This document shows, piece after piece, positions 1 to 12,219 of a stretch of 64,000 nt of DNA. The stretch is taken from the NCBI RefSeq assembly GCF_030272615.1, contig NW_026729207.1:1-64000 (forward strand), given 5' to 3'. The DNA is from Cryptomeria japonica. Lineage: Eukaryota; Streptophyta; Pinopsida; Cupressales; Cupressaceae. Numbering within the stretch: position 1 is the stretch's first letter; each line of letters starts with the position of its first letter. The translations under genes and the position numbers were made by a program. The notes under the pieces are model-generated. The model did not search any database. It was not told where the DNA came from and saw only the letters and a program-made list of their open reading frames with translations.

Positions 1-1805
1 CTTCTATCCAAAGATTGATATTTAGATTTTGATCAAGAATCATGACTTTGGTAGCTTTTACAATTGTCCTATTTTTCCTCTCAGCTACCCCATTTTGTTG
101 AGGATTATAAGGTATTGTTATCTCCCTCTTAATCCTTGAGTTTTTACAAAAATCTCTAAATAATTCTGATGTGTATTCCCCCCCATTATCAGTCCTTAGG
201 GTTTTGATTTTATTACCTAAGTAGTTCTCTGTCAGTGATTTAAACTCTTTAAACCTACTAAGGATCTCTTCTGATTCTTTACACTTCAAAAAGTAGATCC
301 AAGTTTTCCTAGAGTATTCATCAACAAATATTACATAATACAAACATCCTTCTAGAGAGGGAGTAGACATGGGTCCACATACATTAGAATGAACTAACTC
401 TAATACTTTGCTTGTTTTCCTAGTACTATTATGGAAGGAACCCTTGATATTTTTACCTAGGGTACATCCCTTGCATGCCTCTGAATGATATTGCTGCAAC
501 TTAGGTAAACCCGTGACAAGGTTTCCCATAGATGACAAAGCTCTATAGTTCAGGTGGCCTAGTCTTCTATGCCAGACCTCATTTGCATTTGTTTCTTCAT
601 GAATTAGGGCTAGGTTGGGCTCTGTGTATAGCTCATATAGATAGCCTTGTCTTTGACCAATGACTTTAGCTTTCTTGATGGAAGAATTTCTTGGCCAAGC
701 CAACACCTTGTTCTCCATGAAGGTTACTTTGAATCCATTATCTTCTAGGGCTAATATGGAGACTAGATTTCTCTTGATGCTGGGGACATACAGTACTCCT
801 TTGAGTTTCAATGATATGCCTGTCTTCAGTTTGATGGTGCAGGAACCAATTCCTCTAACTAGATGTGAGGAATCATCTCCGACGGTTACTTCCTCTTCAA
901 TATCCTCTGTCATGGAGTTTAGCACTTCTCTAAACCCTGTAATGTGTCTGGATGAACCACTGTCGATCACCCAAGAGTTAGACTTAATTGATACATGGCT
1001 TGTAAGTGCTGAGTAGAGGACATAGTTCTGGGAGTCATCTTCTCTTTTAGATTTTCCTGCTCTGGTAAATGTGTCTTGTTTGGCTCTCTCTGGACACTTT
1101 GCAACAAAGTGCCCGAACTTATTGCACCTATAGCATTGAATATGTGATAAGTCTCTCTTTGAAGTGTTCTTGCCTTGATGACCCTTCCTCTTCCTAAATT
1201 GCTTCTTCTTGGTTGTCTTATTTGTGTTAGTATTTAGGACTTAAAGGTCTTCATCTATGTTCTTTTGTTTTATTCCCATTTTGTTCAATCTTGATTCTTC
1301 TTGGAGATAATCGTCCCTTAATCTTTCAAACTTAGGATATTTGGATCTTGCATTGATGCCTTGGATGAATGTACTCCATCTGCTAGGAAACCCCTCTAGA
1401 GCAATGAGTATTAACTCTTTGCTTTGGATCTCGTAATCCAGAGTTGCTAGTTCATCTCTTAGAATTGGTATCTGCATAAAGTAGGCATTGATTGTCTCCC
1501 CCTTGTTCATGGTGATATGATTTATTTCTTGTTTTAATGCCAGAGTTTGACTTGCATTTGATATCTCAAATGTGCTTTCAAGTGCTTTGAACATTTTATA
1601 GGCTGTTTGATATTTTCTTATGATGGGATTTTTCATTTCCTTCAATCCATGCGGTTTTTTCAGGTTCATTTTTAGGTTGATCATTTTTAGTTTGAACAAA
1701 TGAATCCACTTTGTTCTCCTTTAAGATCATATGGATTCTGAATTTCCAGGCTGAAAAATCATCGCCACCTCTGAGTCTGTCTTCGAATCTGATAGTGCTG
1801 GCCAT
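1..1805 (-). pseudogene. Ty1/copia gag-pol, element I (5' part; runs off window start)
   Basis: Read on the minus strand, this is the front of a copia polyprotein. Gag (UBN2-type) lies at about 1805-1241 and needs a frame change in the 1600-1700 overlap. A TAA at 1241-1243 then interrupts it. From there to base 1 I could translate one frame without a stop: a CCHC zinc knuckle (C-YR-C-NKFG-H-FVAK-C, about 1140-1093), the protease active site DSGSS (about 970-950), a GAG-pre-integrase H/C region, and the integrase core ending in the conserved PQQNGVAERKNR block near 100-50. The protein normally packages element RNA, processes itself and integrates the cDNA. RT and RNase H lie outside the window. 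Only two breaks over 1.8 kb make this the youngest-looking copia here. Family assignment is firm; lineage within copia is not resolved. Confidence 0.88.
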
Positions 1806-1880
1806 TGGAGAAATGTGATGTAGTATATAACCTCGTTCTTAAATTATTCACAAAATTGAATAGCCTCAAGTTCAATCATG

Positions 1881-1894
1881 TGGCTTTGGTACCA
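1881..1894 (-). promoter_or_regulatory. Primer-binding site of copia element I
   Basis: On the minus strand the 14 bases read TGGTACCAAAGCCA, close to the initiator-tRNA-Met complementary site TGGTATCAGAGCC used by most plant copia elements. It lies about 75 bp upstream of the gag start at 1805, as expected for minus-strand DNA priming by the tRNA 3' end. Two internal differences from the consensus suggest slight decay. Confidence 0.6.
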
Positions 1895-1900
1895 CGTAAA

Positions 1901-2203
1901 TGTTATTGCAATTTCCAATTTAGTGAACAAGTTATATACTAGATGATGTATTTAAGATTTATTACTATGACAATAATATTATCATCTTTCTTTTCTGCAC
2001 GTGTAGAGGATGAACATGTATCGATTTTAATGTCATCCTTTTCTTTTGAATGATGTATATATAGTAAGACAACCATGATCAAGTGGCACCTTGATCGGAC
2101 ATGTCTTTTAGACATGTTCGACCAAGATGTCACTTGGTCGTGACTTGTCTACCGATTCACTTAGTGTTATGATAACTAATTGGTATCAAAGTAAATGATA
2201 ACA
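1901..2203 (-). mobile_element. Probable 5' LTR of copia element I
   Basis: The segment just upstream of the PBS begins and ends with the short inverted repeat TGTTAT/ATAACA, as LTRs do, and is about 300 bp long, a usual copia LTR size. On the minus strand it contains a TATA-like CTATATATAC (2055-2064). The outer edge is my choice from the terminal repeat alone, because the partner LTR lies outside the window. Confidence 0.42.
2067..2150. repeat. Long imperfect hairpin inside the probable LTR
   Basis: Core arms 2081-2106 and 2110-2135 (26 nt, loop of 3 nt) pair with only four differences, all of transition type and so compatible with G-U pairs in RNA. The pairing continues outward with small gaps to 2067 and 2150. 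It lies on the transcribed side of the TATA-like motif of the minus-strand LTR. Confidence 0.8.
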
Positions 2204-2304
2204 GATCGATATAAACACACCCAATAATGAATCGGTGTTAATAGAAAACAATAACAGATTGATATAAACACTCCCGATAATGAATTGGTGTTAATAGAAA
2301 ACAA
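2200..2304. repeat. 53-bp unit tandem duplication
   Basis: Two head-to-tail copies start at 2200 and 2253 and differ at a few positions. They lie just outside the probable LTR of element I. From 2305 to 2530 I see no gene, only AT-rich sequence. Confidence 0.85.
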
Positions 2305-2529
2305 GTCCGATCACAAATAGCATTAGATCGACACTTAACTATGTTAAGAAGGTCATCGATCTAATCCATCTTTATCAATATCATAATTATGATCAATGTT
2401 ACAGTCTGATAAACATATTCAGTTTGGAAAGCATAAATTAGATAATCTAACAGCATAGATGAGTAAACCAAAACAGAATAGAAGAGATTAATGAGTTAGG
2501 AAAGTCTTATCTTGTTGAAGCTACTAATG

Positions 2530-3222
2530 CATTAACACTCTTGAGGTATCAATAAGTATGCCATGCACCCAGAAACTCTCATATGTTCTATATTATGGTT
2601 CCCTTTGTTCCAAGCTTCTTCTGGTGTTTTATTTACCACTACTTTTGTTGGACATATATTTAATATGTATACCAAGCATGCAACTGATTCATCCCAATAC
2701 TCATTTGGTAGATTTTTTTCTTTTACCATACTTCATGCCATTTGCATAATTGTTATATTATTTCTCTTTGCTATTCCATTTTTTTGAGTGTACCTTGTTG
2801 TAAATTATTTTCTTATGCCAATTTCTTTGTAAAAAATCTAAAAATCACTTGAGATATATTCACCAACTTAATTAGTTCTCAATGTTTTGATATAGTAACC
2901 ACTTTATTTTTCATATTTTGCATTAAACTCTTTAAAATCAGAAAATATATTTGTATTTCAAAAAATAAACCCATACTTTCCCACTAAAATGATCAATAAA
3001 TGTCAAGAAATAAAGTCTTCCACTTATGGATGGTGTTTGCATTGGTCCACAAAGATCTAAATGCACTATCTCAAGTGGTTGTTTTTCTCTATAAGACTCC
3101 CTAACTAGAAATTTGTTTCTATGTTTATTTTCCAATATGAAACTCTCACATGTTGTCTTAAGTGGCTCTATTGGTGGCAATCCATATACCATTCCTTTCT
3201 TATATAACAAATGTAATCCTTT
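2530..3222 (-). pseudogene. Ty1/copia integrase fragment
   Basis: The minus strand encodes pieces of GAG-pre-integrase and the integrase core: the block around PLEIVHLDLCGPMQTPS (about 3090-3030) and, after frame breaks, a C-terminal block with NEYWDESVACLVYILN (about 2700-2650). It is the same family as copia III at 16.6-19.7 kb; the two align from about 2535-3222 against 16915-17612. Homology stops abruptly inside GAG-pre-integrase at about 3222, where copy A of another repeat begins. No gag, protease, RT or LTR is attached, so this is a dead fragment. Confidence 0.85.
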
Positions 3223-3242
3223 GAATAATAGGAATATGATAG

Positions 3243-3363
3243 CTCTAAGATATGTATGATAGACACAAGAGGCCTATTAAAAACTTAAGATACTTATGAA
3301 AGTCTCAAGAGACCCATGACAATCCCATGAGACCTATCATCATGAAAAGAGACTTATAGAAAT
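3243..3363. repeat. 20-bp tandem array (copy A)
   Basis: Six diverged units start at 3243, 3264, 3284, 3304, 3324 and 3344. Each carries a core like AAGAGACCTAT. The period is 20 bp apart from one 21-bp unit. A fuller array of the same units is at 22461-22640. Confidence 0.8.
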
Positions 3364-4789
3364 CCATAAAGTTAGGCATTTATATAATCTCATTACATGA
3401 CAAATAATGATGGTACACATGTCAAAAATTGATTGGTCATAATTTTGTGATATGAACAGTCATATATACTTCATTTAAAAAAAACTATTTGTGCCCTAAC
3501 AACACAACCTAGCTATGTTATAGGTTTGACTACCTTGAGAAACTAGGAATATTTAATTTTATAATCATTTAGTCACTTTCATCATGGGTTATCATTAATT
3601 TCACATGACTTTTATAAATATTATATTGTATAATAGTTTGAGTATAAGTGATTTCAATGAATTCTAGAAACTAGTCTTGCATGCCTCGTCAATGATTCAT
3701 ATCTAGCAAACTTTAACTTCAATGAATGCTTATTTTTTGAAAAGAATTGGAGAGAAATTATTGGAATTACCATTTGTTTAATATAGGAAAGGAGATGAGA
3801 TAAAATAAGTGTGCATTATTTGATAGAAGGATTGATATTGAATGAATATAGGAAAAGGTGTAAAACAAAGATATAGAGAATAGTTAGTGATAAAAAAATT
3901 GATTCTTGGGAACAACAATAATATAAAAAGGAGTACAAAGGAGATATGAGAGAAGAACTTTACAAAGAATGTGTTGGCAACCGATAATTCCAATAGGGTT
4001 GAGTGTCATACAATGCCATTCTACAGTTCCTGGATTATTTTATAGTTTAGCTTGTTTCCATAAAACTCTCTAGCATGCTTTAGTGTATATAATGTAATAA
4101 ATTTATTTTTTAGTATTGTTTTCAATTTTTGGCATGGTTTCCTATAGATTTTGTAAACTCATTTGATTTATTTATGTCATGAAAAATAATGTATTTAATG
4201 ACATTTTGATACAGCTCTATTCTTCTTGTTTAATCAGTGTATGTAAAGAAAATTAATATTTCTTTTTTGTAAAATATCTATATTCAAAAATTTGTTTTTT
4301 TTTATTTTCTAGGTATAAATCTACCAATATTATCTAGGATTGTATTTAAAAGTCCTCATTTGGCAGCAAACTAGGTGATTTTATTAAAATTTCATTATGT
4401 AAAAAACTAATTATTTGTCAATCTCAAAATTCAATAGAAGTGATTATGATTATTGGTGCATTAAAATGATGACATTTTTTTGAGTAAAATAATTATAGAA
4501 AATTGTAAAAATTAGGTATTAAGAGCCTGTTGATTGGAATAACTTATAACCAGTGATAAAATGATTAAGGAGGCAAATAATACTAATGTACAAGATTTAT
4601 TGCACAGTCTAATAGCTCCTGATAAGAGCTTATTTCCATCAATTTTAGATGCATATATAGCTAAGACTGCTTGAAATAATATAAAAGAGATATCTAAGAA
4701 TGATTGAAAGAATATAAAAGAATCTTATGAAGGCAGTGACCAGATCAAGGTTGTCAAGCTACAAACCTTGAAAATGGAATTTCAAAAAT

Positions 4790-5215
4790 TTAAAAATGTA
4801 GGAAGCTGAAATGTGAGTGATTAATATGTAAGGTTAAACGATTTTGTTAATAAAATGGCTACTCTCAAAAAAATTATCAACAAATAAGTTATCATAAAAA
4901 ATGTGTTGATGTCTCTAACAACAAGGTGGAACAATTGTATCATCATCATTGAAGAGAGGAAAGATTTGTTTATCATTTAGTATGATAACCTTGTGAGATA
5001 TCTTATTTCACATTATGAACGATTGAGAGATTCATCTTTAGAAGTTAATGATAAATATTTTTCCTCTAAGTTACATATTTCAAAGAAGGAAGATGTCAAT
5101 ACTAGCTCCAAAATAATCAAGATCAAGGGAAAGGAAAAATTAGAATTCTTCAACAGGAAACACAAGACGAAGTGGTCCAAGAGGAAGAGTTACAGACAAA
5201 TTTGATAAGAAAATA
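4790..5215 (+). pseudogene. Copia gag relic in copy A
   Basis: In shifting frames this reads as the second half of a UBN2-type gag: a block corresponding to VSDYYVRLQDLVKKMATL (clearer in copy B at 24060-24120), then a basic stretch rich in K and R with RGR-like codons, ending just before the place where a zinc knuckle should start (compare copia II at 12,945). The cysteines are lost. It has several stops and frameshifts and cannot code. Confidence 0.55.
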
Positions 5216-6707
5216 TCCAATATTTTTAATTAAAGTAATTGGGGAAGGGCCCCAACTTGTTATACATTAGATGACATTCATCAAACGTAAAGAGAAAATA
5301 GCAGGTTTATACATAGGTAAAACTTTCAACAAGGCCACATTGTTGCAATGCAAATACATATAGAGATCTAAAATGGGGCCGAGAAGCAAGATTAGAGGAA
5401 CAATGTGAGATCTATGAGAAGGTATAGAATGAACCTTTTTTATTTTTGCGAACAACTCTTCATAAAGAATCCCTAACAAGAGAAGAAAAAGGAATAGTAT
5501 TTTCTAAACCAAGTGGTGCCTCAACAGAGTCTGAGAGAGGAGCCACTAAACCTAGGAGAGGGATATGGTAGTCTAGGGAAAGAGAATTTAGGAGCAGTGA
5601 ATGAATATGTCAATTACTTGAGAGAGCCCCTGATTGATCCAGCAAGGAATCAGTAGTGTTGGTGTTTCCAACTGATTATCTAGAATTTCCTATAAGATAA
5701 CCAATCTTAATCCATAAATTTTAGACAAGTGACGAGCAAATTGGATTTAACCAAAAGGTAGAAATGATCTATACTTTAGGATCTACAAGACATATGGGGG
5801 TGACCCTTTACAATATTTAATGGATTTGTAATAAAGTGGACTAATATTGCTAAAATGCAGATTGCTCTCAATGAGTATCAACTAGATTATCCTAAATTTA
5901 ATGCTGAATTGGCAAGATCCATGGTTATTTATCACTATTGGGTAAAATTGAGAGAAAGATCTAACCTACACCTACTCCTACAAATAGAAAAGAAAAGAGA
6001 TCAATAATATTTTAGATGGTGCCTAAAATTCACTTAAATTCTCAAAGATCAATGTCTAATCCAAGTGAGCGAGTCATAATTGTGAGAACATTGAATATCT
6101 TCATGAACCTTTAACTACTTAGCTACCTAGACCTCACACATTAATGATTGACACCAAATAAAGTCAAGAAATCACTCTAAATTTTTCTTAATGATTGCTA
6201 TTACACCTCTCAATTCACTGAAATAAATCCACAACATTTAATTCCTTCCTTAGAGAGAACATATAAACAAGATTCCGACCAATTGTACAAGTGTCAAAAT
6301 TAAATTGTCCTGTACAAGGGTATCCTATAGTACATATACAATTTCATATAGGACAAAACTGATTTGTGCTCTTAAAAAGAGAATTTATGAATATAACAAT
6401 TTCTTTCAAATTCAGCACTTCCTTTGGCTTATTTTCCTCATGTGATGCTTAATGGATTATTTGATAGGACAAAATTTTTTATTGTTGTTTTGATGGTGAA
6501 GAGGAGTCTGAGTCTAAGAGAACAAGAAAATTAGAAATATGACACAAGTCAACATCTTTCCACTAAGTAGGAGATATAAAAAATGTGATGATATTTGAAT
6601 GAAATCATTTAATACACCAAGTAGCGTTTCCATTGGAGATCATCAACTTTATGAAAAATTTCAATAGAAAGGGGTTTGGAGAGGTCTACATCCAACAAGG
6701 TCCTTGT

Positions 6708-6726
6708 GAAGGAGGTATGGGAGAAG
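6708..6726 (+). promoter_or_regulatory. Polypurine tract of copy A
   Basis: A purine-rich run (GAAGGAGG, one T, then GGGAGAAG) ends directly at the LTR-like start TGTTGGAGAC. The identical arrangement occurs in copy B at 30054-30071. This is where plus-strand DNA synthesis of an LTR element would start. Confidence 0.6.
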
Positions 6727-7490
6727 TGTTGGAGACATATGTGATGATTGATTTTATAGATATGTAATAAGATGTATGAGGTCCTCTCTAAGTCTTGAAT
6801 CAGATCACAATCACCATAATTATATTTGGTGGCCACCTTGATAGGAGTTATGCTTGTCCCTTGTTTAGGTTGACCTAGTTGATGTTTGCAGAGATGAAGA
6901 TGGTATATATAGAAGGTCAAATTAGTGTGCTAGTGTGTCTTTGATGGTAGTTATGTGGGGAAGATGATATATAAATTATTTCCTATTATTATCATTATAG
7001 AAGTTTGTGACATGCAAAGATAGTGAATGTGGAAGTGATTGTTGATAGAGTTTGTTTCTTGTAACAAAGATTCAAGGATAACTTCATAATTGGGCAATGA
7101 CTTCGTTTAACTCACTCAAATTTTTAGGGTGTTCATGTATATTTCCATTGAGTAGTGAGCTTTATCCTAGAATTTATTTGTATCTTACCTTGGATAAAGC
7201 CTACAAGTCCTTTCTATCTTGCCCTTAGATAGTAGACCTTAGGTTGCAAGACTTCTAGGCGGTAGTGTGCTTCCATGGTAGTGTTTAAAATAAATTGTAA
7301 TGATATCATATATATTGTGAGTTAACTGTCACCATGGTTTTTCCTTGTTTAGGGGTTTCCACATAAATCTAGTGTTCCCCTATGCATTGTGTTTTATGGT
7401 TTCATGTTGCATTACTACTTATTATGTTTTTGAAGATTTATGGATTAAACTTAAAATGTTTTTAGGTCCAGACCAATTCACCCCGCTTGT
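6727..7490 (+). mobile_element. 3' LTR of copy A (internally deleted)
   Basis: It starts TGTTGG immediately after the purine tract, has a TATA-like TATATATAG at 6904-6912, and towards 7300-7480 has wording typical of copia LTR U5 regions, ending near AATTCACCCC. Relative to copy B about 1.2 kb is missing after the first 30 bases. The 3' end is approximate. Confidence 0.45.
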
Positions 7491-8140
7491 GTCTAAATCC
7501 TGAAGTGTGTTCAATAGGAAGAGACTAGTATTAGGGTCAACTTTGATAAATCTACCCAATTTTTTGCCTCTATATTCATGGGTGGCAGTGCACCAAAAGT
7601 GCAATGAGAGGTGAGAGAGATGAACCTAAGTGAGAGAAACCTCAATAGGATCAATTAGGGGAATTAAATGATGGGGTCCAAGGTTAGAGAGATAAAGAAT
7701 GAGAATCCTATTTGTAGAGGCCAATAGAAGGGACAACATCCCTATCATTAGTATTATCAAATTAAATAACAAAGAACCAACAAGCATGAGAATAAATATC
7801 CATCTTACCTATCACCACAAGGTTTGAATATACAAATATCTAGGGGTGGAATAATATGGGAGACAACGACAATTGATTGAATCTTCTGATTAGAACATTT
7901 TTTTTTGTAATAATAAATGCAGTCTAAAATCTTCTTGCCCAAAAATACCTCTAGAATAGAGGAGGAGCATCGGAGGCAATTTTCTAGAGGAACTAAAGGA
8001 CTCGAGAGGTTTTTTGGAGTGGGTTTGTAAACATACTCTTGAGTGCGTAATTTACTAACATGCAATCTTTCACTGGATGGGTGTTTTGCTAAAAGGGTGA
8101 GTCGGAGTTGGAAATATCCACAGTGATAGTACAAATAGGG
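7420..8140 (-). pseudogene. Degenerate LINE ORF1-like (DUF4283-like) fragment
   Basis: On the minus strand, 7604-7422 reads as a segment resembling the DUF4283 region of plant LINE ORF1 (HFWCTATHEYRGKKLGRFIKVD), followed by a stop. Upstream on the same strand, 8134-7805 gives 109 codons with a YYHCGYF start but no complete zinc knuckle. The two pieces are separated by stops. The DUF4283 assignment rests on the spacing of W, GKKLG and D only. No endonuclease or RT is attached. It may equally be another repetitive gag-like gene. Confidence 0.35.
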
Positions 8141-8239
8141 GAGCCTCTACCAAAAGGGATTTAAAGAGGAGAATTTTTAATGGCTGCAATGGGAAAGTGT
8201 ATCAGGTTTGAAATTTGAGGACTAGAGGCCATTGGTGGT

Positions 8240-8346
8240 AAAAAAAAATTCAATAGATAAAATACTTATAGAGATAAAAAAATATTCATTGTTACCATTG
8301 TGATAGGTATGACCATTTTGAAATGGATTGCAGATTGGAATCTTGT
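8240..8346 (+). pseudogene. Copia gag zinc-knuckle relic
   Basis: From 8281 the plus strand reads N-I-H-C-Y-H-C, then D-R-Y-D, H, four residues and C. This is the CX2CX4HX4C knuckle of copia gag, with the usual G before H changed to D. It matches the knuckle of copia II (12,945) residue by residue. Only about 35 codons survive. The following 8350-8760 is AT-rich and shows no gene. Confidence 0.6.
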
Positions 8347-8763
8347 GAATTTTTAATCATTTTATGTAATCATTACATGTTCACATCAAATCATATCAAA
8401 CATAAAAAATGGAACTAATCAAAAAAAGTATCTAACTCTCCTTTAAGACTAAAGTTGGATCTTATTTTGATTATTTTAACTAATGAAATTATATTTATCT
8501 TACTGGCGAACATATATTACCATTATTGTGGCCACTTAGTCAGCCATCAATTAATTAATTACAACATATCCAGTTATCAATTAGGTACAACTACATTTTT
8601 GCTACAACTTATATTATTCGATCTCCTACAAAGAGGAACTAATTGTGAAGCAGATTAAATTATGCGTCAACAAAACAAGTACTCAATATCCCCTTCGTTG
8701 CAAGTCACAACTTAGTATTAATCAAACTAATTTCTAATATAGTATAAACTGGCTATAATTCTA

Positions 8764-9265
8764 ATGAGATGTATGGTTCAACTAGGTCAAAATATTTATG
8801 TAAAGAATTTGGTATTATTGGCCTTACATTTGATCATCATGGCTATTGAAGCCAAGTCAATCATAGAAAGTAACAGATAGCTTAGGGCTTCTACAATATC
8901 TCTGGATGCTACTCAGTCTAGTAATCGAAGAATCTTTAACGTACAAAATTATGGTGTAGTGGGTAATGGAGTGCATGACAATACTGAGGTCCCCTTATCA
9001 TTTATTCTTTTGTTACTAATATTAGATATTATTTATTGCCACTTTTACCATTTCTATCTTGAGTAACAAAAAGTTTACATCTTATTAACAAGGACTCCAA
9101 AATATTGTATCTTATTAATATTCTAATGCTTTTCAGGCATTTACTAATGCATGGAATGATGCCTGTAAAGTGTCGTTAAGAAATTTGTATGTGTCAAGTG
9201 AGAAGACTTTTCTGGTTAACAATCTAAATTTCCACGGACCGTGTCAGCCTAGCTTCACATTTTAG
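8764..9265 (+). pseudogene. Polygalacturonase (GH28) pseudogene 1, first two exons
   Basis: Exon 1 (8764-8988) starts at ATG with a hydrophobic signal-peptide-like stretch (LVLLALHLIIMAIEA) and ends in the conserved NYGVVGNGVHDNTE block. A GT donor follows. Exon 2 (9137-9265, acceptor TTTTCAG) continues with AFTNAWNDACK and FLVNNLNFHGPCQPSF. The family secretes enzymes that hydrolyse pectin in the cell wall. An in-frame TAG lies in exon 1 after the signal peptide, and the last codon of exon 2 is TAG where the paralogue at 44.9 kb has CAG. Homology to that paralogue ends near 9390, where a dispersed repeat begins, so all catalytic exons are missing. Confidence 0.82.
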
Positions 9266-9378
9266 GTGTAAAATTTGAACATAACCCTAAAGGATTCAAA
9301 AACAATGGATTTAATACATGAAGTCCATTTTATCGAAATGTTGTATACATGTATGCTAAATTACTTACTATTCATTTA

Positions 9379-10365
9379 AGTTAATAACTATTCATTCATA
9401 GGTATACTTGGGTACTGCTATCCATACAAGATAGTTATTAGCCCAATTCAAGACAACATCTAAGCATACAGGTTAGGTATTTGTTCATTTGTGATAGAAT
9501 CCACACAATTGATATATGACACCTATCTTACTTAAGCATGGGATAAGTATGTGCTCTTGCTAGATTATTATAAATCATTGGAACCATTTGAGTCCTAAGT
9601 TGCATCCTTAAAGACTATACTTCCCATCGGAAGTGGAACAAGGTCATCATCCTTAGATTAATTAATCATATATACAAGCTTGAAACCCACCTCAAAATTC
9701 ATCCTATGGCCTTGGGGATTCAAGTGATCCTTCATAATCCTCCTTATTATGAATATCTTTTATTCTATTATTATGTTAATAATTGAACCCCCTCACTCAA
9801 TCATTATCTTGAGTAATTATTTACTATAATGCTTACCCCTCTAAAATCACATCTTTGATTGCCTGCATACTAGGGACATAGTTCATCCCTAAATTTCCTA
9901 TATACATTGCTTCTAAATGGGATCAAGAACTATTTAGTTCTACCTTCTAACTAAATTTCATGTAAACTATATAGTGGGTATTCAACCCTTTCTAAAGTCT
10001 TTATCCCAGACAATTCCTTTATGGTCACTACAAACAATGGGAATCTCATAAAGTAAAAAGGTTACATATTGGCCCCTTTCTTGTTTACCTAATTCCACTA
10101 GGTCATAATCCTATGATCACGTCAGCCTTATCCTATGTGTCAAAATAAAAAAATATTGAAATCCAACTAAAATCATTCATTCGAATAATTGCATTAGGTT
10201 TATTAAAATTTATCAAATTCGGTTTTCAATCTATTTTTAGAATTTCCCATCCCTTGGATCTTAACTTCACAATGTCCCTTATTACTCCCTAGTGATATAT
10301 AGGGATGATTTCATAGATGTCATTATTCCAATTTTATTAGGTGATCAATTTAGTAGCTTAATCAC
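9379..10365. repeat. Dispersed repeat D1, copy 1
   Basis: About 1 kb nearly collinear with 33503-34465 in the same orientation, with scattered substitutions. No coding potential is seen. It abuts the truncated polygalacturonase exon on its left. Confidence 0.85.
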
Positions 10366-11500
10366 GATGACATTACTCATAAGCACTAGCCAAAAACATT
10401 GTTTATATTGAAAGTTGCTAGTTTTCTAAGTTTCCTACTCTTGAATTATCATAACTAACCAATATAAAAGAAAGTGCTAATTATTAATTCATCATTAAAA
10501 TCAGTGATTCATTGAAGGAAAATAAATCTGATACATAACCTTTTAATGAGATATTTACATCAAAAAGATTCAATTATTCTATGCATAACTTACCATCCTA
10601 ATTAGTACATCTTTCATTGGAATGTGAAACTGAAGAAGTGACAAGTGCTTAACATATATACTTGAATGGATCATTTGTCAACAACACAACATTCAAGGTT
10701 CGCAATGAGTGGGAAGGAATGAGGTAGTGTTTCTTCTATTATTAGTGAGGATGGATAGGCAGATGCAGAAGAATTAGAAGATGAAGATGAGAAAGGTTGA
10801 ATGACAATAGTTGTGGTCTAGTTCTTGGTCCTGTTTTTTGGTTACTGGCTATATTTTTTCCCTTGGCCATCAATCCTCTATTTGTGTTTGGGATCTAGAT
10901 TTTGTGCAACTTTGGTTCCTCTTCATTGGTGAGGAATTTTTGGTCATTTTTATGGTGCACCCAAGGGAGGGGGGGGCTTTTATTTTAGATGGAGGATCAC
11001 AAGCAAGGAAGGAGTGGTCTATGATGTTGGTGGCCCTCTATGATCTTAGTTCTTTTCTTGTTGTTTTCTTCTTGGTCTTCCCCATGCTTCTTGGGTTGGA
11101 GTTTCCCTTAGTGATTGTTGTTGATGAAGGGGGTCCTTTCACTAGGTTTTTTGTGGTGTGGCTTGGGGCCATTGCTCTAGAAGTGGGGGTTTCCCACCTC
11201 TTTGACTAGGGTGACTTGTTTTCATGCAGGCTATGTTATTTTGTCTCCTGCCTATAACCAATTTAAAAAGAAAAAAAATAATTATAGTTAATTTATTAGA
11301 GCAATACAACATCTAAAGATCTGATCTAAATAATGCAAGAACATACCCTAACTAACTATATTATGCATCATTTAAGATATGATAAATCTTAAGGTTAGGA
11401 TTTGCATTGTGATTCAATTAATGTTAAGGATGTTTGTAATCTATTAATTATATTTTTAAATTACGTGTTTTATTAAAATTTTAGATCTAATTAATTTTAA
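10366..11500. other. Extra segment in copy 1 with an unrecognised 132-codon frame (10811-11209, +)
   Basis: This stretch is absent between the corresponding repeats at 34.4 kb, so it is an insertion here or a deletion there. Its middle is less AT-rich than its flanks and holds an open plus-strand frame rich in F, W, L and V. It is followed by a short A-rich run (about 11260-11280) that could be a retroposon tail. I do not recognise a protein; a LINE 3' fragment is possible. The rest is AT-rich. Confidence 0.4.
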
Positions 11501-11720
11501 GAAATATTTTTGTATTTTTATTTAGTTATTTTTCAATTTAAAATATTTTTTATAATACAAAATTACATATAATAATCAAAATTTATTAAAGTTAACTTAA
11601 TTTAGAATTATTTATCTTATTAAAATTCTAATTTATTTTAGAATAGTTATATTTGAATTTTTCTTTTAATTTATATAAATCAATTAATTTATCTCTCCAT
11701 CTCTCTCTATCTCTCTATTT

Positions 11721-11845
<125 letters not shown>

Positions 11846-12219
11846 CTCCTTCCTATCCTTATCTCTCCATATCTATACCTCTCCCTCTCTCTTCTCTCAA
11901 ACTTTCACACACACTCTTTGTTTCTTCCTCTCTATATCTCTAAATATTGTTTGCACACTCCTTGTTACTCCTCCCCATCTATATCTCAATTTATCTCTCA
12001 AACTTTCACACACACTCCTCGTTTCTCCCTCTCTATCTCTATCTTTATCTCTATCTCTATCTCTATCTCTATCTCTATCTCTATCTCTCTTCTCTCTATT
12101 GCCTCCTTCATCTCTCTCTTGATCCCTTTTTCTCTATCTTCCCATCTCTTCCTCTCCCTCTCTATCTATATCTTATTATCTTTATCTTTCTTTTTCAACT
12201 CATGTTTGGATCCCTATAA

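Larger units (their letters stand above)
3243..7490 (+). mobile_element. Decayed LTR element, copy A (copia-like gag relic, PPT, LTR)
   Basis: The segment aligns over most of its length with copy B (22461-31470) and in part with copy C (63600-64000), so it is one dispersed repeat. It begins with the 20-bp array, contains a copia-type gag relic at about 4790-5215, a middle block at 5640-6050 (shared with copies B and C), and ends with a purine tract and an LTR start at 6727. Compared with copy B it lacks about 4 kb at position 6490 and about 1.2 kb at about 6750. No protease, RT or integrase is recognisable, so it is at best non-autonomous. The 5' LTR is not delimited; a TATAAAAAGG near 3925 could be its promoter. 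Confidence 0.6.

Noticed and set aside
3778-3993. Small hydrophobic minus-strand frame also open at 23087-23269
   Set aside because: Conserved only because both lie in copies of the same repeat; the plus strand there looks like LTR or leader sequence with a TATA-like motif.
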